From an uncultured Erythrobacter sp. (GTDB taxonomy: Bacteria > Pseudomonadota > Alphaproteobacteria > Sphingomonadales > Sphingomonadaceae): a stretch of DNA of 64,000 nt. The stretch spans positions 434,001 through 498,000 of the forward strand of contig CANLVN010000001.1 in NCBI GenBank assembly GCA_947494705.1, in the 5' to 3' direction. Within the stretch, counting starts at the first letter, position 1. The number at the start of each line of letters is the position of its first letter. Position numbers and translations under genes: made by a program. The notes under the pieces are model-generated. The model made no database searches. It worked only from the letters and a program-made list of their open reading frames with translations, and was not told the origin of the DNA. Below are positions 28,481 through 36,574 of the stretch, piece after piece.

Positions 28481-29137
28481 ATGACCCTCTCCATTGGCTC
28501 GACAGCTCCCGATTTCACAGCGGAAACGACCCAAGGCACCATCACCTTCCATGATTGGATGGGCGACAATTGGGCTATCCTGTTTTCTCATCCAAAGGCA
28601 TTTACCCCGGTTTGTACGACCGAGCTGGGTTACATGGCCGGTCTCGGCGAGGAATTTGCCAAACGCGACACCAAGATTCTCGGCCTGTCGGTCGACAGCA
28701 GCCAAGACAATCGCGACTGGCTACCCGATATCGAGGCGGTCAGCGGCAATAAAGTCGATTACCCGGTGGTCGGCGACAGCGACCTGAAGGTGGCCAAACT
28801 CTACAATATGTTGCCCGCCGAGGAGACTGGCAGTGCGGAGCAAAGAACCGCAGCCGACAATGCTACCGTTCGCGCCGTCTATATCGTTGGCCCGGACAAA
28901 AAAATCCGTGCGATGCTACTCTATCCGATGAGCAGCGGACGCAATTTCGAAGAAGTGCTCCGATTGCTCGATTCAGTCCAGCTCACCGAAAGTAAAGGCG
29001 TGGCAACCCCGGTCAATTGGCAGAGTGGGGATGACGTCATCATTCCACCGTCTGTTTCCGATAAAGAAGCGAAAGCGCGCTTCCCGCAAGGTTTCACAAC
29101 GCTGCGCCCCTATCTGCGCACGGTTAAAATCGACTGA
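28481..29137 (+). CDS. 1-Cys peroxiredoxin (Prx6 type)
   Basis: Thiol peroxidase of 218 residues reducing H2O2 and organic peroxides in the cytoplasm. Peroxidatic Cys45 lies in HPKAFTPVCTTELG and is the only cysteine in the protein, so no resolving Cys is available and an external thiol is needed. A long C-terminal domain (VNWQSGDDVIIPP) is typical of the Prx6 group. The ATG at 28481 follows AGGAG; longer in-frame starts are rejected. Likely protection against metal-provoked oxidative stress. Confidence 0.93.
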   Translation: MTLSIGSTAPDFTAETTQGTITFHDWMGDNWAILFSHPKAFTPVCTTELGYMAGLGEEFAKRDTKILGLSVDSSQDNRDWLPDIEAVSGNKVDYPVVGDSDLKVAKLYNMLPAEETGSAEQRTAADNATVRAVYIVGPDKKIRAMLLYPMSSGRNFEEVLRLLDSVQLTESKGVATPVNWQSGDDVIIPPSVSDKEAKARFPQGFTTLRPYLRTVKID

Positions 29138-29235
29138 CCAGCGCAAGCGGATGTGGTGTATTTGGGCTCGAACTCAACAGGGGAACCCGCATGAAGCTAG
29201 ACAAAAGCAGTCACGCAACTGCGGCTTCTGCCGCA

Positions 29236-29880
29236 TTACGATTTGGCACCGACGAATTCGTAAGCGCATCCTGCCAGAAACTCGCGGAAATGGAGTTCGT
29301 TCAGCTCTCGGCGGGCTGGTAGCCACGGGCGGAATTCTTCGTATTCGCGCGAGACGCCGAACGGTTTCGTAGCGAATATTCCGATTTCAATCAGCCATCG
29401 CGGCCAGCGCTCGGGGTGCTTCAGGCCAAGCAGGGCCATCCGGCCACCCGTCGGGAGAGCAGCTGAGGCGCGCTCGATGATCGCGGCGTAGTCAGGTGGC
29501 ATTTCCAGTCGAAAGGTGCTGATGACTGCGCTGGTCTCGCTCGGAAAGCGGAAGGCGGCTACGTCTGACTGCACAAATTCGACATTGCTAGCTCGCAGGC
29601 GCTTCGCTCGTCGACGGGCTTGGTCGAGCATGCCTTGCGAAAGGTCGACCAGCGTCACCTTGCCGCTTGGTCCTACTCTCTCAAGCAGAAACGCGAGGTT
29701 TGCGCCGGTGACAGCACATAGATCGATCACATGGTCACCGGCCTTGAGTTCAAGCCGGTTAACCAGATCGCGTCGCCAGCGACCAAGACCGGCCCACCGA
29801 AACCCCGACACCAATCGGTCATAGATTCCCGCGTTCTTGTCGTAGAGACGTTCAACCTGTTCGTTGGATAGAATTGCCAT
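29236..29880 (-). CDS. Class I SAM-dependent methyltransferase
   Basis: Protein of 214 residues with a Rossmann-type methyltransferase fold. Motif I is divergent (VIDLCAVTGANLAFL instead of the usual DxGxGxG), followed by VTLVDLSQGML (motif II) and a QSDVAAFRF acidic-loop segment. The N-terminus (LYDKNAGIYDRL) resembles UbiE/COQ5-like enzymes. It is translated 8 bp after a DUF3703 gene, and both lie under a MerR-type promoter. The substrate is unknown; metal(loid), lipid or quinone methylation cannot be separated from sequence. Confidence 0.85.
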   Translation of the reverse strand: MAILSNEQVERLYDKNAGIYDRLVSGFRWAGLGRWRRDLVNRLELKAGDHVIDLCAVTGANLAFLLERVGPSGKVTLVDLSQGMLDQARRRAKRLRASNVEFVQSDVAAFRFPSETSAVISTFRLEMPPDYAAIIERASAALPTGGRMALLGLKHPERWPRWLIEIGIFATKPFGVSREYEEFRPWLPARRELNELHFREFLAGCAYEFVGAKS

Positions 29881-29888
29881 GGCGCGTG

Positions 29889-30251
29889 CTAGCGAACCTC
29901 GTCCGAAGAGATGGTGAAAACCTCCGCGAGGTCGTCCGGGTATGGCATTGGCGCGAATGCGCTCACGTTTGCGCGTCCGGTATTGCCCCAGGGGAGCCGT
30001 CCGGTGAGATTACCAAGGGGAGCGAGCGCAAGACGTATGACCTGCCCCAGAACTTCGCGGCCATCGCGGGTTTCAACTGCATAGCCCAGCATCGTCATAT
30101 GTGAACGAAGGTGCGGCCCGAAGAAGCCCTGGCCCAGAATATGTTCCCGCTCGAGCGCGGTCCAAGCCAAAGCCCGGTCACCAGACTGCCTGGCGGCACG
30201 GAAAACGCGCCGCTCAGCTTCGATAAGTTCAATAATGTCCTTCTTTGCCAC
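29889..30251 (-). CDS. DUF3703 family protein
   Basis: Protein of 120 residues matching my memory of DUF3703: AWTALEREHILGQ, HLRSHMTMLGYAV, the GRLPWGNTGRANVS segment and PMPYPDDL near the C-terminus. Function not established; these genes often sit beside metal regulators. The start appears to be GTG at 30251, without a strong ribosome-binding site. First gene behind a MerR-type promoter, followed by the methyltransferase. His-containing helices may bind a metal, which is speculation. Confidence 0.8.
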   Translation of the reverse strand: MAKKDIIELIEAERRVFRAARQSGDRALAWTALEREHILGQGFFGPHLRSHMTMLGYAVETRDGREVLGQVIRLALAPLGNLTGRLPWGNTGRANVSAFAPMPYPDDLAEVFTISSDEVR

Positions 30252-30286
30252 AGGATTTTACCGTTCTGCTTGCATCTTCGAATCGT

Positions 30287-30317
30287 CTTATGCACCTTGT
30301 AGTGGCTACAAGGTCAA
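30287..30317 (-). promoter_or_regulatory. MerR-type promoter/operator driving the DUF3703-methyltransferase operon
   Basis: On the minus strand, -35 TTGACC (30317-30312) and -10 CATAAG (30292-30287) are separated by 19 bp. The dyad ACCTTGTAG / CTACAAGGT (30294-30302 and 30306-30314, 3-nt centre) lies across the spacer, overlapping the -35. The divergent MerR gene starts 17 bp beyond the promoter. The layout is that of ZntR/CadR-activated promoters. Confidence 0.88.
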
Positions 30318-30333
30318 GCATTGCGAGAAACCC

Positions 30334-30720
30334 ATGAAGATTGGTGCCCTGGCGCGGAAGACCGGCACGACCGCCGAAACGATCCGCTACTACGAACGGA
30401 CCGGATTGCTGGAGGAACCACCACGCACCGCCGGAAACTACCGGGACTATGGCCCGACCGAATTGGCCAGATTGCGGTTTATCCGCCGCGCACGCGACCT
30501 CGGCTTCACCATGGCGGAGGTGCGCCAATTGCTTTCTTTGTCGGATGATCCATCGCAATCGTGCGAAGCCGTGGACTCTATTGCCAGCCTCCACCTACGC
30601 GAAGTGGATCGGAAGCTTGGTGACTTGCGAAAACTGCGAACCGAACTGCGCCATATGGTCGACGACTGCCAGCACGGAGCGGTTGGCGAATGCCGGATAA
30701 TCGAAGTGCTTTCCGGCTAG
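30334..30720 (+). CDS. MerR-family heavy-metal regulator (ZntR/CadR type)
   Basis: Regulator of 128 residues. The DNA-binding domain (MKIGALARKTGTTAETIRYYE) is followed by the dimer helix and a metal loop with Cys77, Cys112, His114 and Cys120 (DDCQHGAVGEC), the Zn/Cd-type pattern; the His between the last two Cys is absent from the regulator at 10,971. The ATG at 30334 is the family start; longer frames extend into the operator. Divergent from the DUF3703-methyltransferase pair, which it presumably activates. Together the two MerR proteins give separate control to two parts of the island. Confidence 0.9.
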   Translation: MKIGALARKTGTTAETIRYYERTGLLEEPPRTAGNYRDYGPTELARLRFIRRARDLGFTMAEVRQLLSLSDDPSQSCEAVDSIASLHLREVDRKLGDLRKLRTELRHMVDDCQHGAVGECRIIEVLSG

Positions 30721-30767
30721 CGGGACAGCGCGCGTTTATTCGAGCGGTGACGGGACGCAAACCATGA

Positions 30768-31058
30768 TCATCTCGAAATTCGGGGCGTGTTCTGACATAT
30801 CTCGTCGGTGCGTTCGACAACAGAACCGATCCAGTCATCGATCTCGGCTTCGACCCAAACCGTGCAACGGGGACCGAGCGAACGCGACTTTGGAAAACGG
30901 CCTTCGCGCATCCGCTGATAGATTGCCGTTCGGCGCAGGCCCACGCGCGCCATGACCTCGGGAAGACGAATGAGCCGGTCTGGCGTTGGCTCGACAGGAA
31001 CGGCTTCCGCGTCCGTTTCGAGACCAGTCGTCATTTCAGAGAGCGAAGCTTTGTTCAT
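30768..31058 (-). CDS. AlpA-family DNA-binding regulator
   Basis: Small helix-turn-helix protein of 96 residues. LIRLPEVMARVGLRRTAIYQRMREGRFPKS is the AlpA core (residues about 29-58), followed by a short wing with W68 and W76 (DDWIG). AlpA-type proteins regulate excision or transfer genes of integrated elements. It overlaps the 3' end of the HTH gene upstream, forming a two-gene leftward operon divergent from traA. Marks the start of the conjugative element's own genes. Confidence 0.88.
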   Translation of the reverse strand: MNKASLSEMTTGLETDAEAVPVEPTPDRLIRLPEVMARVGLRRTAIYQRMREGRFPKSRSLGPRCTVWVEAEIDDWIGSVVERTDEICQNTPRISR

Positions 31059-31497
31059 CCTGCCGCTCCAGTTGCGCGAGGTGATCCGACAGGAGACCGG
31101 CGGTGCGGTGAGCGGTCCCCTTTGCCCAGCGCGGTCTCACATCGAGCAGCCTCTCGCCCAGCGCTTGATCCAAAGCAGACGGCAACTCGCTTATGAAGGT
31201 TTCAAGAAATTCCAGCACGCCGCTATTCTGCCAATCCTTGCTACGCTGCGAGTACCCCGCGAGTGCCAGCATCAGGGAGGTGCGCGGCGCGTGACCGCTC
31301 GCGTCAAGGATGGCCAGCGCCTCAAGCAGTGTGGCTGACCTTGTCCCGGCGAGGATGCGTCGGAGCGCGTCCTTGTTGATATTCGTCTGTGCGGCAATCG
31401 TCCGCCGGGACTTGCCACTTTCGTCCACGGCATGGTCGAGGAAAGCGGCGACTCCTCGCGATAGTTCTCCCCATTTGTCGTTTGTGTTTCGCGCCAT
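31036..31497 (-). CDS. Putative helix-turn-helix regulator of the tra region
   Basis: Protein of 153 residues with an XRE-like helix-turn-helix at about residues 29-58 (RRTIAAQTNINKDALRRILAG) and an unassigned C-terminal half. It lies head-to-head with traA and is coupled to alpA. The intergenic region in front of it contains two TTTCCTAC-type boxes close to its start, so it is the best candidate for the box-binding protein and for autoregulation. No close family name is claimed. Confidence 0.7.
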   Translation of the reverse strand: MARNTNDKWGELSRGVAAFLDHAVDESGKSRRTIAAQTNINKDALRRILAGTRSATLLEALAILDASGHAPRTSLMLALAGYSQRSKDWQNSGVLEFLETFISELPSALDQALGERLLDVRPRWAKGTAHRTAGLLSDHLAQLERQDEQSFAL

Positions 31498-31556
31498 TGT
31501 TCCTGCTTCCGGTGATCTTTAGCGAATCACCAACAGGCTAGGCGACGCGTCAAACT

Positions 31557-31792
31557 GTAGGAAAGGAAAAAGAACAAATAAGGAACTCGTAGGAAACTGG
31601 CTCATCGTCACACGATTTGATTCGCGCAGAGTCCGGTCCCTCGATCTCAGATTTCGGTATGGGTGGCGCAATGATCGGTATTCTTGGCCGCAATGTCTGC
31701 ACCGGTCGCGCAAAGCCCGGTCAGATTGCCCAGAATCGACGATTTCTCTTGGTCGGAATGCCGCGTGCGGCAGTTTCCGTTTTCCTACACCC
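31557..31792. promoter_or_regulatory. Intergenic control region of tra operon with three TTTCCTAC boxes
   Basis: The 363-bp gap between the HTH gene (start 31497) and traA (start 31861) has no gene. It holds TTTCCTAC three times: inverted at 31557-31564 and 31589-31596 (32 bp apart) and direct at 31781-31788, the last within the 15-mer CGTTTTCCTACACCC (31778-31792). The same 15-mer recurs at 39354-39368 in front of the transglycosylase gene. ATTTGTTCT also accompanies the boxes at 31557 and 39354. Likely a binding site for an element-encoded regulator. Confidence 0.6.
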
Positions 31793-31860
31793 TGCCTTCC
31801 AATCGAGGAAAGAACATACAGCGAACGCATCGCTGCCAATGTTCGAAACGGAGTTCCTCG

Positions 31861-32187
31861 ATGAACAATGCAATCACCCTTCCCCGCCCATCCGTCAAAG
31901 GCATTCGTGCCCGCGACTATATTCTTCCGGCCGCGATTGCGGTCGCCTGCGCCGGTGCCGCCTATGCCGGTGCCGACACGACCTTTGATCCGGCGCTGCA
32001 GAAGTTCACTGACTTCCTCGAAGGTTCGGGCGGCAAGATCATCACCGTCCTCAGCCTTGCCGGCGGTTTGATCGCGCTCGCCTCGGGCCGCTTCGCCCTT
32101 GGGCAGGTCGCGGTCCCGGTCGGTGTCGGAATTGGCGTCGGCACAGGCGTGCCGATCGTCACCTCGGTCGTGACCGCAACCATTTGA
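31861..32187 (+). CDS. traA: TraA-like conjugative pilin precursor
   Basis: Small protein of 108 residues with a basic N-terminus, a signal-like hydrophobic stretch (ILPAAIAVACAGAAYAGA) and two further hydrophobic segments separated by a short loop (GGKIITVLSLAGGLIALASG and a Gly/Val-rich tail), the plan of F-type pilin subunits. GGAG precedes the ATG. First gene of traA-L-E-K-B-dsbC-V-C. It would form the pilus of an F-type T4SS, but the machine is incomplete in this window. Confidence 0.8.
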   Translation: MNNAITLPRPSVKGIRARDYILPAAIAVACAGAAYAGADTTFDPALQKFTDFLEGSGGKIITVLSLAGGLIALASGRFALGQVAVPVGVGIGVGTGVPIVTSVVTATI

Positions 32188-32213
32188 TCGCGGTCTAACG
32201 ACGGGAGGGCGGC

Positions 32214-32501
32214 ATGGCCGACAGATACCTCGTTCCACGGCGGCTCGACGACCCGGAGCTCATCGGCTTCTGGACCATCGACGAGTTTGCGGGACTGCTC
32301 GTCCCCTTCGCGTGGGGCATCCTTTCGCAGCACATCATCATCGGCACCGGCCTATCGGTCATGACCTGGTTCGCCCTTCGAAAGGCGAAGGCATCAGGCG
32401 CAGGGTCGAAACTGGTCCATGCTGCCTACTGGTATCTGCCGGGGAGCTTCCTCGGGCTGAAAGCCACGCCGCCCTCCCACTGCCGCCTGCTCGCAGGCTG
32501 A
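32214..32501 (+). CDS. traL: TraL-like T4SS protein
   Basis: Inner-membrane protein of 95 residues. YLVPRRLDDPELIGFWTIDE at the start is typical of TraL (VirB3 counterpart), followed by two hydrophobic segments (LLVPFAWGILSQ and a second about 40-58) and a C-terminal basic end. It sits between pilin and traE, the fixed F-type order. Confidence 0.88.
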   Translation: MADRYLVPRRLDDPELIGFWTIDEFAGLLVPFAWGILSQHIIIGTGLSVMTWFALRKAKASGAGSKLVHAAYWYLPGSFLGLKATPPSHCRLLAG

Positions 32502-32513
32502 GGGAGGACCCAA

Positions 32514-33083
32514 GTGAAACACGAATTCGCCTATGAGGAAGCGCAGCGTCACCTCAAACAGCGCAACCGCTTCGCCGCGCTGTCAGCCGTGCTGGGCCTT
32601 ACCAGCCTGCTGGCGGTCGGCGCGGCGGCGACGCGCGAGGAAAGCGTCATTTTGGTGCCTGTCACGACCGAGCGCCTGACGCTCGGGAGCGGCGGTACCG
32701 ATGCGCACTACCTCGAACTCGTAACCCGCGACACCGCGCTCATGCTGCTCAATCGCGCACCCGAGAGCCTCGACTACTGGATGGAACAGGTCCTCAAGGT
32801 GGCAGATCCGTCAGCGCACGGGAGCCTCAAGGCCGAGCTCGTCAAGATCGTCGACGAGCAGCGCGGTTCGGACATCAGCCAGGCCTTCGTCATCTCGCGG
32901 ATGGAGGTCGACGCGCAGGCGCTCACCGCTGTCGTCACCGGCACGCTCAAGACCTTCGTCGGTGCGCAGGTGATCGCAAGCCAAGAGCGCAGCTTCGAAT
33001 TCAGCTGGAACCGCCGCGGCCTCAGCCTCGGCCTCACCGGCTTCCGCCAGCTCCCAACCGAAACCGAGGAGGAGAACCCATGA
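32514..33083 (+). CDS. traE: TraE-like T4SS protein
   Basis: VirB5-position, TraE-family protein of 189 residues. A cytoplasmic N-terminus (KHEFAYEEAQRHLKQRN) is followed by one membrane helix (about 22-40) and a periplasmic domain with YLELVTRDTALMLLNRAP, typical of TraE. The start is GTG at 32514 after GGAGGA. The end overlaps traK as ATGA. It belongs to the F-pilus assembly complex. Confidence 0.9.
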   Translation: MKHEFAYEEAQRHLKQRNRFAALSAVLGLTSLLAVGAAATREESVILVPVTTERLTLGSGGTDAHYLELVTRDTALMLLNRAPESLDYWMEQVLKVADPSAHGSLKAELVKIVDEQRGSDISQAFVISRMEVDAQALTAVVTGTLKTFVGAQVIASQERSFEFSWNRRGLSLGLTGFRQLPTETEEENP

Positions 33084-33835
33084 CACTCCTATCCCGCCCC
33101 TCCCCCGCCGCGCTGACCAGCGTTGCGCTGGCAATCGCCACGGCCGCCTACGCTTCACCGGCACATGCCGACCAGTTCGTCGAGGCCGCTGATGGCGCCG
33201 CGATCGATTGCGTGCTCGCGCGCGGCGCGCTGACCCGTATCGCCCTCATCGAGGATGGTTTCGCCAATGTCTCGAAGATGGCGAGCGGCTATCCCTACAA
33301 CGATTTCGAGGTGACCCACGAACCGGTGCGCGGCGACATTTATGTCTCGGTGCCGCTGCAATATGCGAGCGCCAGAGTCAGCTTCTTCGCGACCAGCAGC
33401 GCGGGCTATGTCTATAAGTTCGCCTGCCGCGTCGATGGCGAGGAAGCGAGCCAGCTCTTCGTCACCAATCCCGCGCTCGCCAAGTCCCAGGCGAGCGAAT
33501 GGGAAGGCTATGCAGCGACGCGCGACGAAGCCGCGATCCGCCTGATCGAGGCGATGGCGAGCGACGGTGTTCTGCCGGGCTTCCGGGCGCGCGCCGAACT
33601 CTCGCGACCACGCCGCACCGACAGCCTCGAAGTGCAGCAGGTCGCCGAATATGAAGGTGCCGAGCTGATCGGTCAGGCCTTCACCCTGCGCAATCTCGGC
33701 CCGATGCCCGTCGACCTTGCCGGTGAACGCGAGGCGCCCGCCGGGGCGCTGGCCTTTGCCTATGGCCGCGACAGTCTCCAGCCCGGCGAGAGCACGCAGG
33801 CCTTCCTCGTCTTTGCGAAGGGAGGGCTCGAATAA
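33080..33835 (+). CDS. traK: TraK-like secretin-associated T4SS protein
   Basis: Periplasmic protein of 251 residues, VirB9 counterpart in F-type systems. A signal peptide ends at AHA near residue 34; the rest is beta-rich, with DGAAIDCVLARGALTRI and the C-terminal NLGPMPVDLAGEREAPAGALAF. Works with TraB and TraV in the outer-membrane core complex. Overlaps of one to four bases with traE and traB show tight operon packing. Confidence 0.85.
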   Translation: MTLLSRPSPAALTSVALAIATAAYASPAHADQFVEAADGAAIDCVLARGALTRIALIEDGFANVSKMASGYPYNDFEVTHEPVRGDIYVSVPLQYASARVSFFATSSAGYVYKFACRVDGEEASQLFVTNPALAKSQASEWEGYAATRDEAAIRLIEAMASDGVLPGFRARAELSRPRRTDSLEVQQVAEYEGAELIGQAFTLRNLGPMPVDLAGEREAPAGALAFAYGRDSLQPGESTQAFLVFAKGGLE

Positions 33836-35118
33836 TGGCCGATACCGACAGACACGATACGCCCGCCGCAGCGCCCAAGGACGAGACGCGCGGCGAAGCC
33901 CGGCGCAATCTCAACCGCACGGTCGCGCAGCGCCAGAAGCTGCTGCTCGCCGGCATCGGCGGGGTGGCACTCATCTCCGGTTCGATGTTCATCTTCGGCG
34001 GCGAGGATGAAGCCGGCGCCGGCGGCGCGGGCGCGACCACGATCGAGACCGGCGCGCTGGTCAATCGCAATCTCTCGCAGCGCGAATTCGTCGCCACTTA
34101 TGGCAACCGTCTTGATGCGCAGGGCCGCGCGATCAAGGACCTGCAGGAAAGCCAGCTTCCCAAGGCCTCGATCGAGCAGGAGCTCGAGACATTGCGCGGC
34201 GAAAACGCGCGGATGATCAGCGACGGTCAGGCGGCGATCGATGCGATCTCGGCCGAGAACGCCGCCTTGCGCTCGGAACTCGAGACGGTGCGCGCCAATC
34301 CCCCAGTTACGCCGGTTCCCTCAGCCGATCCGCGGGCTCCGGGCTTCCCTCCCGGAGCGCTCGAGCCACCCAGCGAACCCAAGGCAAGCCTGCTGAGTTT
34401 CTCATCCGACAAGCCGGGCGCCGCCAAGACCAAGGCAATCGAAAGCGCGCCGACGCTGCTGCTCGAGGCAAGCCGCGATTACCTGCCGCCCAACAGCTAT
34501 GCACCTGCCACCGTGATCGTCGGGGTCGACGCCTCGACGGGCGTTACCAGCCAGAGCGATCCGCTGCCCGTGGTGCTGCGTATCACCGGTCCGGCGCGCT
34601 CGGTGCTGCAGGGCAACAAGCTTCTCACCACCGATCTCACCGGCTGCCTCGTCAACGGCGCGGCGCGCGGCGATCTCTCGGCCGAGAAGGTTTACGTCAA
34701 GCTTGTGCGCATGACCTGTGCGCAACCGGGCGGACGCTTTGCGGTGAGCGAGGTCAAGGGGTTCATCGCCTTTGCCGGCAAGTCGGGCGTTCGCGGCAAT
34801 GTCGTCAGCCGCGAAGGCAGCCTCGTCAGCCAGGCGCTGCTCGCCGGGATCGTCGGCGGGTTCGGACGCGGCTTCTCGGCCAATGCCAACGGCATCTTTG
34901 CGCAGCCTGTCGGCAGCGACGGCAGGCGCGACGCGCTCTCGCCGACCGACATTCTCGCAGGCGGCCTCGGCCAGGGCGCGGGCGAAGCCGCCGACACGGT
35001 CAGCAAATACCTCATCGAACGCGCAGAACAGTACCAACCCGTCGTCGAGATGCCGACCGGCATCGCAGTCGAGATCGTCTTTCTCGACGGCGTCCATGTC
35101 AGGAGCACACCCCAATGA
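33835..35118 (+). CDS. traB: TraB-like T4SS protein (VirB10 counterpart)
   Basis: Inner-to-outer membrane spanning protein of 427 residues. A cytoplasmic charged N-terminus leads to a membrane helix at about 42-58, a coiled coil (roughly 88-155, ENARMISDGQAAIDAI), a Pro-rich linker (PPVTPVPSADPRAPGFPPGA) and the C-terminal VirB10-like domain from about 205 (RDYLPPNSYAPATVIVGVDA). Normal length for the family. Cotranscribed with traK and the DsbC-like gene. Confidence 0.92.
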   Translation: MADTDRHDTPAAAPKDETRGEARRNLNRTVAQRQKLLLAGIGGVALISGSMFIFGGEDEAGAGGAGATTIETGALVNRNLSQREFVATYGNRLDAQGRAIKDLQESQLPKASIEQELETLRGENARMISDGQAAIDAISAENAALRSELETVRANPPVTPVPSADPRAPGFPPGALEPPSEPKASLLSFSSDKPGAAKTKAIESAPTLLLEASRDYLPPNSYAPATVIVGVDASTGVTSQSDPLPVVLRITGPARSVLQGNKLLTTDLTGCLVNGAARGDLSAEKVYVKLVRMTCAQPGGRFAVSEVKGFIAFAGKSGVRGNVVSREGSLVSQALLAGIVGGFGRGFSANANGIFAQPVGSDGRRDALSPTDILAGGLGQGAGEAADTVSKYLIERAEQYQPVVEMPTGIAVEIVFLDGVHVRSTPQ

Positions 35119-35993
35119 ACTACTCGAACCAGCGGCCCGGCCTCAAGGCGCGCGCCGCGCACATATCGCTCGCCGCCGCCAGCGCAGCAGCCCTCCTTAC
35201 AAGCGGTGTCGCGGTAGTGACCGCCATGCCGGCGCAGGCCGCGATCACGCAGAATGTGGTTGAAGCGCTCAAGCTTCGTCTGCCCAAGACACCGATCGAC
35301 GCGCTCGATTGCAAGACATTCGCGCCGTGGTGCGAGGTCGTCTCGGGAGAGACGCTGTTCTACATCGACGAAGCGGCACGCTACCTCTTCGTCGGGCGGC
35401 TCTACGACATGGAGGAGCGGCGCGACGTAACCGCCGCGCGCCTGCTTGAACTCAATCCCGACCTGCTCGCCGCCGGCGCAGCCCGCGCTGCCGGCGAGGA
35501 CACTGCCGGTCGGCACGACGTTGCAGAACCCCGCGACAGGCGGGCCGCGACGCATGTCGATCTCAAAGTCTTGCCCGCAGTAGGCGCGATCCTGTGGGGC
35601 AATCCCAAGGGGCCGAAGCTGGTTGTCTTCTCGGATTTCCAGTGCGGCTACTGCAAGCGGCTCACCGGCGAACTCGAGAAGGCAGGCGTCCTTGTCGAGG
35701 AGCGGCCGATCTCGATCTTCGGCGCATCGAGCCGCCGCATGTCCGAGGCGGTGCTGTGCGCCGCCGATCCGGTCGGGGCGCTCCATGCCGCCTACACCGG
35801 CAAGCACCTCGAACCGCGCGCTGCCTGCAAGAAAGCAGCTGCGCTCGATGCCAACGAAGCCTTTGCACAGGCCAACGGCTTTGCCGGAACCCCGGTGATC
35901 GTCAGAGCGCGCGACGGTGCGGTGCTGCACGGCTACCGCGATGCAAAGACACTGCGCGCATTTGCCAATGCCAAGACCGGATCGAAGCAATGA
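35115..35993 (+). CDS. DsbC-like periplasmic thioredoxin-fold protein of the tra operon
   Basis: Protein of 292 residues with an export signal (about 16-42), an N-terminal domain containing a Cys pair (Cys66, Cys73) and a thioredoxin-fold domain from about 150 with active site CGYC at 177-180 and cis-Pro segment GFAGTPVIV. Likely a disulfide isomerase or oxidase helping folding of Cys-containing Tra proteins, as TrbB/DsbC do in F-type systems. Overlaps both neighbours by ATGA. Confidence 0.88.
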   Translation: MNYSNQRPGLKARAAHISLAAASAAALLTSGVAVVTAMPAQAAITQNVVEALKLRLPKTPIDALDCKTFAPWCEVVSGETLFYIDEAARYLFVGRLYDMEERRDVTAARLLELNPDLLAAGAARAAGEDTAGRHDVAEPRDRRAATHVDLKVLPAVGAILWGNPKGPKLVVFSDFQCGYCKRLTGELEKAGVLVEERPISIFGASSRRMSEAVLCAADPVGALHAAYTGKHLEPRAACKKAAALDANEAFAQANGFAGTPVIVRARDGAVLHGYRDAKTLRAFANAKTGSKQ

Positions 35994-36574
35994 GCGGCCG
36001 TGTGACCCGTGTCGGAGCGACGGCAACCCTCTCCTTGATGATCGCCAGCTGCGCGACGCTTGGCGGCAACGTCAAGGGCGACTTTTCCTGCCGCGCGCCG
36101 GAGGGAAGCTGCGCGCCAACCTCGATGATCGACGATGCCGCCACCCGCGCTTCACAGGCAGAACGGTCCGGTCATGCCTCTGCGCGAGCGCACGGGGTCG
36201 GTGATCGCGAATTGCGGATCGTCGTTGCGGGCTACCGCGACGAGGCGGGCCGCATCCACGAGGCCCGGGTCGTTCATGTCGTGCTGCCCGATCGCGCTGC
36301 CGAGCGCTGGCGCGCGCCGCGTTCGACCGGCGACGTTCTGCGCGCACTGGCGCGCCCGGCTGAAGCGGAAGGCCCGCCGCCCGCCGCCGCAGAAGCACGT
36401 CCATTCCAGCATTCCAATCCCTCCCCCCAGCAGCCTCCCGATGTCCTGGTCATCCCCTCACAGGATCTGACGGAGCTGCCCGGTGCCAAAGCGCCGGACC
36501 CCGGGGCACCTGGTCGTTCCCCCTCCCCCGGCCAGGTGCCCCACCCTGTTCTGCCCGAAGGAGAGCCCAAGTGA
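35990..36574 (+). CDS. traV: TraV-like outer membrane lipoprotein
   Basis: Lipoprotein of 194 residues, VirB7-like component of the core complex. Lipobox-like SLMIASC ends at Cys21, followed by GGNVKGDFSC, the conserved short motif of TraV. The C-terminal half is Pro/Ala-rich and probably flexible. ATG at 35990 overlaps the previous stop; a much longer upstream frame runs antisense-like through dsbC and is rejected. Confidence 0.85.
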   Translation: MSGRVTRVGATATLSLMIASCATLGGNVKGDFSCRAPEGSCAPTSMIDDAATRASQAERSGHASARAHGVGDRELRIVVAGYRDEAGRIHEARVVHVVLPDRAAERWRAPRSTGDVLRALARPAEAEGPPPAAAEARPFQHSNPSPQQPPDVLVIPSQDLTELPGAKAPDPGAPGRSPSPGQVPHPVLPEGEPK

